A DNA stretch of 64,000 nucleotides from Cercis canadensis (Eukaryota; Streptophyta; Magnoliopsida; Fabales; Fabaceae), in the NCBI GenBank assembly GCA_003255065.1, contig QAOA01005944.1, positions 372,001-436,000 of the forward strand, in the 5' to 3' direction. The notes beneath the pieces were generated by a model that saw nothing but the letters and a program-made list of their open reading frames with translations, had not been told where the DNA came from and ran no database searches. Positions within the stretch are counted from its first letter, which is position 1. The number at the start of each line of letters is the position of its first letter. The position numbers and the translations under genes were made by a program. This document shows positions 60,091 through 64,000 of the stretch, piece after piece.

Positions 60091-60475
60091 GCACACGAGG
60101 GAGGATCACTCTAAGGCCCAGCTCCACCGCCATCGAGGTGCCGAAAGGTTTCACAGTTTTCTTTGTCTCTTCAACTCGTAGTTACTCATTCTCTCTCATC
60201 GATTGGTGTTCAATGAAGGTATTTTGAAGCTTTCTCTCTCTACCAGCGAAGCTCAGATCACCGACCCCGTTGTGGTAAGGGANGCACACGAGGGAGAATC
60301 ACTCTAAGGCCCAGCTCCACCGCCATCGAGGTGCCGAAAGGTTTCACAGTTTTCTTTGTCTCTTCAACTCGTAGTTACTCATTCTCTCTCATCGATTGGT
60401 GTTCAATGAAGGTATTTTGAAGCTTTCTCTCTCTACCAGCGAAGCTCAGATCACCGACCCCGTTGTGGTAAGGGA
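60091..60475. repeat. 192-bp direct repeat around an N in the ferredoxin 5' region
   Basis: 60091-60282 and 60284-60475 are nearly identical, separated by one N at 60283. The unit looks like a leader exon (CT-rich, ending GTTGTG then GTAAGG, a possible donor). Most likely overlapping contig ends joined without merging, so the real gene probably has one copy. Confidence 0.8.
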
Positions 60476-60686
60476 AGTGGCAGTGCCACCGCCATTCCCA
60501 TTTTTTAATTCCCAACAAAATCTCACATTTTGCTTTCAATTTCTTAGCTGGGCAACAGCGTGTAGCGCTTATCAATGCCGGCTTTGCCGCTTCTATAGAG
60601 AAATTTGTTAAGTTTCCAGCTTTTCTGGAGATCATTTTTAATTTATATTTGTCTAAATTAGGGTTTGTTAAGCTGCTAAGCCCACT

Positions 60687-63391
60687 ATGTCAAACTCAAG
60701 ACTAGCAAGAGTGGGAGCTTGGATGGCGAAAGAGTTGTACAGAGGTACATAATTGAGTTATTTTTTCATTAAATTTTTTTTCCTGGTCTTTTTCGCCCAT
60801 GTAATTTTGCTTTGGCTATTGTTGGTCTTCATATGCATGATTGGAAACTCTAATTCCATTGAATAAATAATTGAAACTACTATCTATAATAATCTATCTT
60901 TGCTTTCTTTCATGTTGACAGTAAAAATTACATCCATGTCCAGAGCTGGATATGTTCAAAGGGCCAGAAACCAGCATTTGCAACGTCCGGTTAGTTATTT
61001 TTGAACAAATATACAGTAATGAGAATGCCGATTTTTCTTGTTATCATTATTTTATTTTTTTTGGAAGTATTGTTTAAGCATTTAACTTTTGTGAGGTTTG
61101 ATAATCTTGAACAGTTAAATTTATGATGAAGTTGAACCATTATGTACAATGCTATTAGCATATCATATTGGTTTTCTGTACCATTAGTATTAACTAGATT
61201 CTGGATTCATATGATGATAACCAATGAGACACTCGTTTGATCTTGAGCTTCATAGTTCATATGACTAAGGAGATCGGTTCTCTGTTTCATTCATTATATC
61301 ATATGAAAAGTAAATGTTCAGAATTTTTCTATTTATGTTTATTAGACATTTTCTATATTTTTAACTGTTTAGTGATCAGGCCATCCCCATTTATGTATTA
61401 CTATTACAACTCTGAATGTCTTTGTATCAAGGATAAAGAATGAAAGTTTGAAGGTATAAGCTGGTTGAACTGGGGAACTTGATATTTAGGTTAACCTGTT
61501 TTTGCCAATGCCAAGGACTCTCCTTCATGTAGCCGAAAGGTCTGATGGGTCCATGGCTAACCATAGAAAGGAAAAATGGATTGCAATTCCTACAAAATCT
61601 TTTATCTCTTCCAGATTCTAAAGTTGTTGGAATTTGGAATGGTTTTTGAGTCTAGCATTGTGGTATAGTTGTATTGGTAGTGGGTTGATTTGTTTCATAT
61701 GTTGGTCTTAATATGAGGGATTTCAGTTACCCCTGAATTTATTGAAGAAGGGATTTATCAAGGAGGAAGAGAGGAGAGATTTAAAAACTGAGTTTGATCA
61801 TATGAAATTCTATAATTATTAAGTTGGCAGTTGCATGAGTAGATTTTTATAGAATAAACAAATTTATTAAAACTATACATGTATGTGTCTCAGGATTATT
61901 GGAGAAATGACTCTAGTTAGTTATTATTTTCTTATAGCATTAGATTATGCTTATTCTATATTTAAATTTTTTTTCTCTCCTTTTTATGAACAGTTTGAAC
62001 AGTTATCCCAGGGACCAATGATTCAAAAGCATTGTTACCTTTCAACAATGACTACTAATGACACTTCTGAGGAAGGGAGTGAACAAAAAACGTAAGTCCT
62101 TTTCTTTTTAGATGGAATGAGACAGTCTCTGTGGTAATGGCTTATTCTTTTGTGTAAATATGTAATAGCAATCAAAAACATGATAATGGTGTGTTGTAAT
62201 TTTGGAGGCTAAGGATATAATCTTCAAATTTGCTCATGTTTTTTTCTTCCAATGGTTAAATTTTCAAAGGCATTTGAGAACTTGTAAATGCAGAGAATGC
62301 TGATGTCCACATGAATATTGGGGATTAGCATTCTGATATACACATAATGTTTTTTTATGTACATCCAACCAGTCTAGGTTTCTTGCTGGAAATCAGAGGA
62401 GATGGTGTCTATCAGGAGTTTGGTTAATCCTAGAGTCTGATGCTTTAACCCTGACGGGCAATAACAGCCACCCTTAATATGTCTTCCATCCCTTGTCTCA
62501 TGTCACCCATTTAGAAAATGCTAAACTGGCTTTTTAATCATTAGTGAATGTTAATAGGCACCGCGTTATCTCACTTGGACATGCGATTAGATGATGATAG
62601 TGAACCATGTGGCTGATCAACTGACTGAGAGGATAAAATAGAGTCATGTCCTTAATGAAGTGCGTTAGGGCCCTAAAGATAGAACTGCACAGTTGTCATC
62701 CTGCTTCTTACTCTTTCAGGCAACATTATCCAGGATATCTGTGACTTTCGTCGATAAGGATGGTGAGGAAAAAAATATTAAAGTCCCTATTGGAATGCCT
62801 ATGTTAGAAGCTGCTCGCCAAAATGACATTGAACTTGAAGGCAAGAGCTCTGACATTAGCGTTCTACTCTTCTATCTCAAAATTTGTTGTATTGTGGTTA
62901 CTAATCCTTCTGATGTTCCATAAGTTAATCTCATTGTTAACTTTGTTGCAGGTGCATGTGAGGGCTCAATCGCTTGTTCAACATGCCATGTTATAGTGAT
63001 GGTACATCATGGGTGATATATATAGAATAAAGTGCTTTTTAAGTTTAATTTGATTATTTTCCTGAGGTTCTGTCCTTATTTACAAGAGGCTAACATTTGA
63101 ACTTTGTGTGCAGGACGTAGACTACTACAGTAAATTGGAAGACCCAACTGATGAGGAAAATGATATGTTGGATCTAGCTTTTGGGCTTACTGAAACGTGA
63201 GTTCTCTTCACATGAACTTGGGACTACTACCATTTTTCAGCTTCTATCTTGACAAATTTTTTCTGTTACTTTGCAGATCGCGTCTGGGTTGTCAAGTGAT
63301 TGCTAAACCTGAGCTTGATGGAATTCGTTTAGCTATTCCTGCTGCCACTCGGAATTTTGCTGTCGATGGTTATGTGCCAAAACCACACTAG
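60687..63391 (+). CDS. MFDX: Mitochondrial adrenodoxin-like ferredoxin (192 aa, 7 coding exons)
   Basis: A 2Fe-2S electron carrier of the mitochondrial matrix, used with adrenodoxin reductase in biotin synthesis and Fe-S cluster assembly in plants (family knowledge). Exons are 60687-60744, 60922-60989, 61994-62091, 62734-62840, 62952-63001, 63114-63196 and 63277-63391. Residues 1-75 are basic and Ser/Arg-rich, as for a mitochondrial presequence. The ferredoxin domain starts near ISVTFVDKDGEE. Cluster ligands are C113, C119, C122 and C160 (C-X5-C-X2-C...C), and the end YVPKPH is typical of the family. The length matches plant MFDX proteins. Exon 4 ends with a GC donor (GAAG then GCAAGA), a GC-AG intron. 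For exon 4 only the acceptor CCAG at 62733 keeps the frame; an AG 14 bases upstream (62718-62719) would shift it. A 192-bp repeat in the leader is probably an assembly artefact. Confidence 0.94.
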
Positions 63392-64000
63392 AGATTATAC
63401 AAGTATGCAGAGTTTGAGTTCAAAGAATGCAGCTATCTTTTTTAATTGTAGGGATTGTTTTGTAGTGATTATTGCTTACTAAGCTCCACTGTATGACAAA
63501 CTACAGAGAACTGAGTAGCCATGCTCAGCTTCCATTAATTGTTTTACAAAAAGTACTTGTACTCTAATAACTTTATAGTGCCTGTAACTTCTTCTGGCAA
63601 ACAACATCCCTCCAAAAGAAAGATTAAGAAGGAATAATCAGAATGAATTGTTCGTTTATTTATACTCAATAGCTACTGTTACTCCCCTTTTCATTTTGTT
63701 CAAATTTCTTATTTATCATGCTCCGACAGGAGAGTTGGTTTTTCATTATCCTTCTTCATCATATTACGTATTCATATTCCTCCTTAGCTTAATTTTCCGC
63801 AAGTTTTTTTTATGTCGTGCTTGGGTTGCTAGTCACAATGATTGCCAAGCCTCAAATTGTTGCTCGAGTGCCACTAGAAACTTCGTTGATATCCAATAAG
63901 AGATTCTATAGCAATTGGCCAAGATGTTTTCTGCAGTCAATTATTACGGGGAATTCAGCAACTCCCCCAGACCCCCTTCCAAAAGAAGGGGAGAAAAATG
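63392..64000. other. 3' UTR of the ferredoxin gene and a possible decayed copy of its last exon
   Basis: The 3' UTR probably ends before about 63640. At 63820-63899 the sequence (TGGGTTG, ATGATTGCCAAGCCT, TGCCACTAGAAACTTCGTTGA) resembles, with gaps, exon 7 (TGGGTTG, GTGATTGCTAAACCT, TGCCACTCGGAATTTTGCTG). The resemblance is partial and may be chance. Confidence 0.3.

Noticed and set aside
60091..60475. Duplicated leader exon of the ferredoxin gene
   Set aside because: Same signature of an N between identical 192-bp copies; treated as an assembly artefact.

Overview
This is a eudicot plant nuclear segment. Its genes have many introns with GT-AG borders, its spacers are AT-rich, and it carries plant LTR retrotransposons and MITEs. 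It encodes a plant SUS1-type sucrose synthase, two SAUR proteins and a plant mitochondrial adrenodoxin-like ferredoxin. I cannot name the species. Isolated Ns, several flanked by near-identical direct repeats, show that this is a draft assembly whose contig ends were butted together, probably from a heterozygous genome.

Layout. 1-6.9 kb: sucrose synthase on the + strand, 12 coding exons joining to 806 aa, with two candidate TATA/leader-exon units upstream. 6.9-9.7 kb: spacer with a threefold 62-bp repeat. 9.7-32.5 kb: one large minus-strand gene of 11 exons (1,807 aa predicted) that joins an EMB8-like alpha/beta-hydrolase domain to a C-terminal CPBP (CAAX-protease-like) membrane domain. Intron 8 is about 12.3 kb because a Copia retrotransposon (11909-23708) sits in it. 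A Gypsy element (15425-22257) is nested in the Copia reverse transcriptase, and a hAT-like fragment (about 19119-19798) is nested in the Gypsy pol. That fragment carries a piece of a Myb/SANT-like host gene. The retroelement reading frames are broken, but the host gene reads through intact once spliced.

32.5-40 kb: spacer with an orphan xanthine dehydrogenase exon, a Helitron-type 3' end and a MITE-like element. 40.2 kb: intronless SAUR76-79-type gene (+). 40.6-56 kb: long AT-rich spacer with a Tourist/Harbinger-like MITE family (one complete and one cut copy), foldback elements, a long hairpin and a GC-rich unidentified coding remnant. 56.1-57.7 kb: second SAUR gene (-), of the type with a small last exon and a leader intron. 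60.1-63.4 kb: mitochondrial ferredoxin gene (+), 7 coding exons, 192 aa, with one GC-AG intron. The tail holds a possible decayed copy of its last exon.

The genes do not form a pathway. They are independently transcribed neighbours: cytosolic sucrose cleavage, a probably plastid-targeted membrane protein, two auxin-response genes and mitochondrial electron transfer. The most unusual content is the four-level nesting inside an intron of an intact gene, the captured Myb/SANT exons with working splice borders, the missing catalytic residues in both domains of the hydrolase/CPBP fusion, and a MITE insertion that the assembly appears to show in both filled and empty states.
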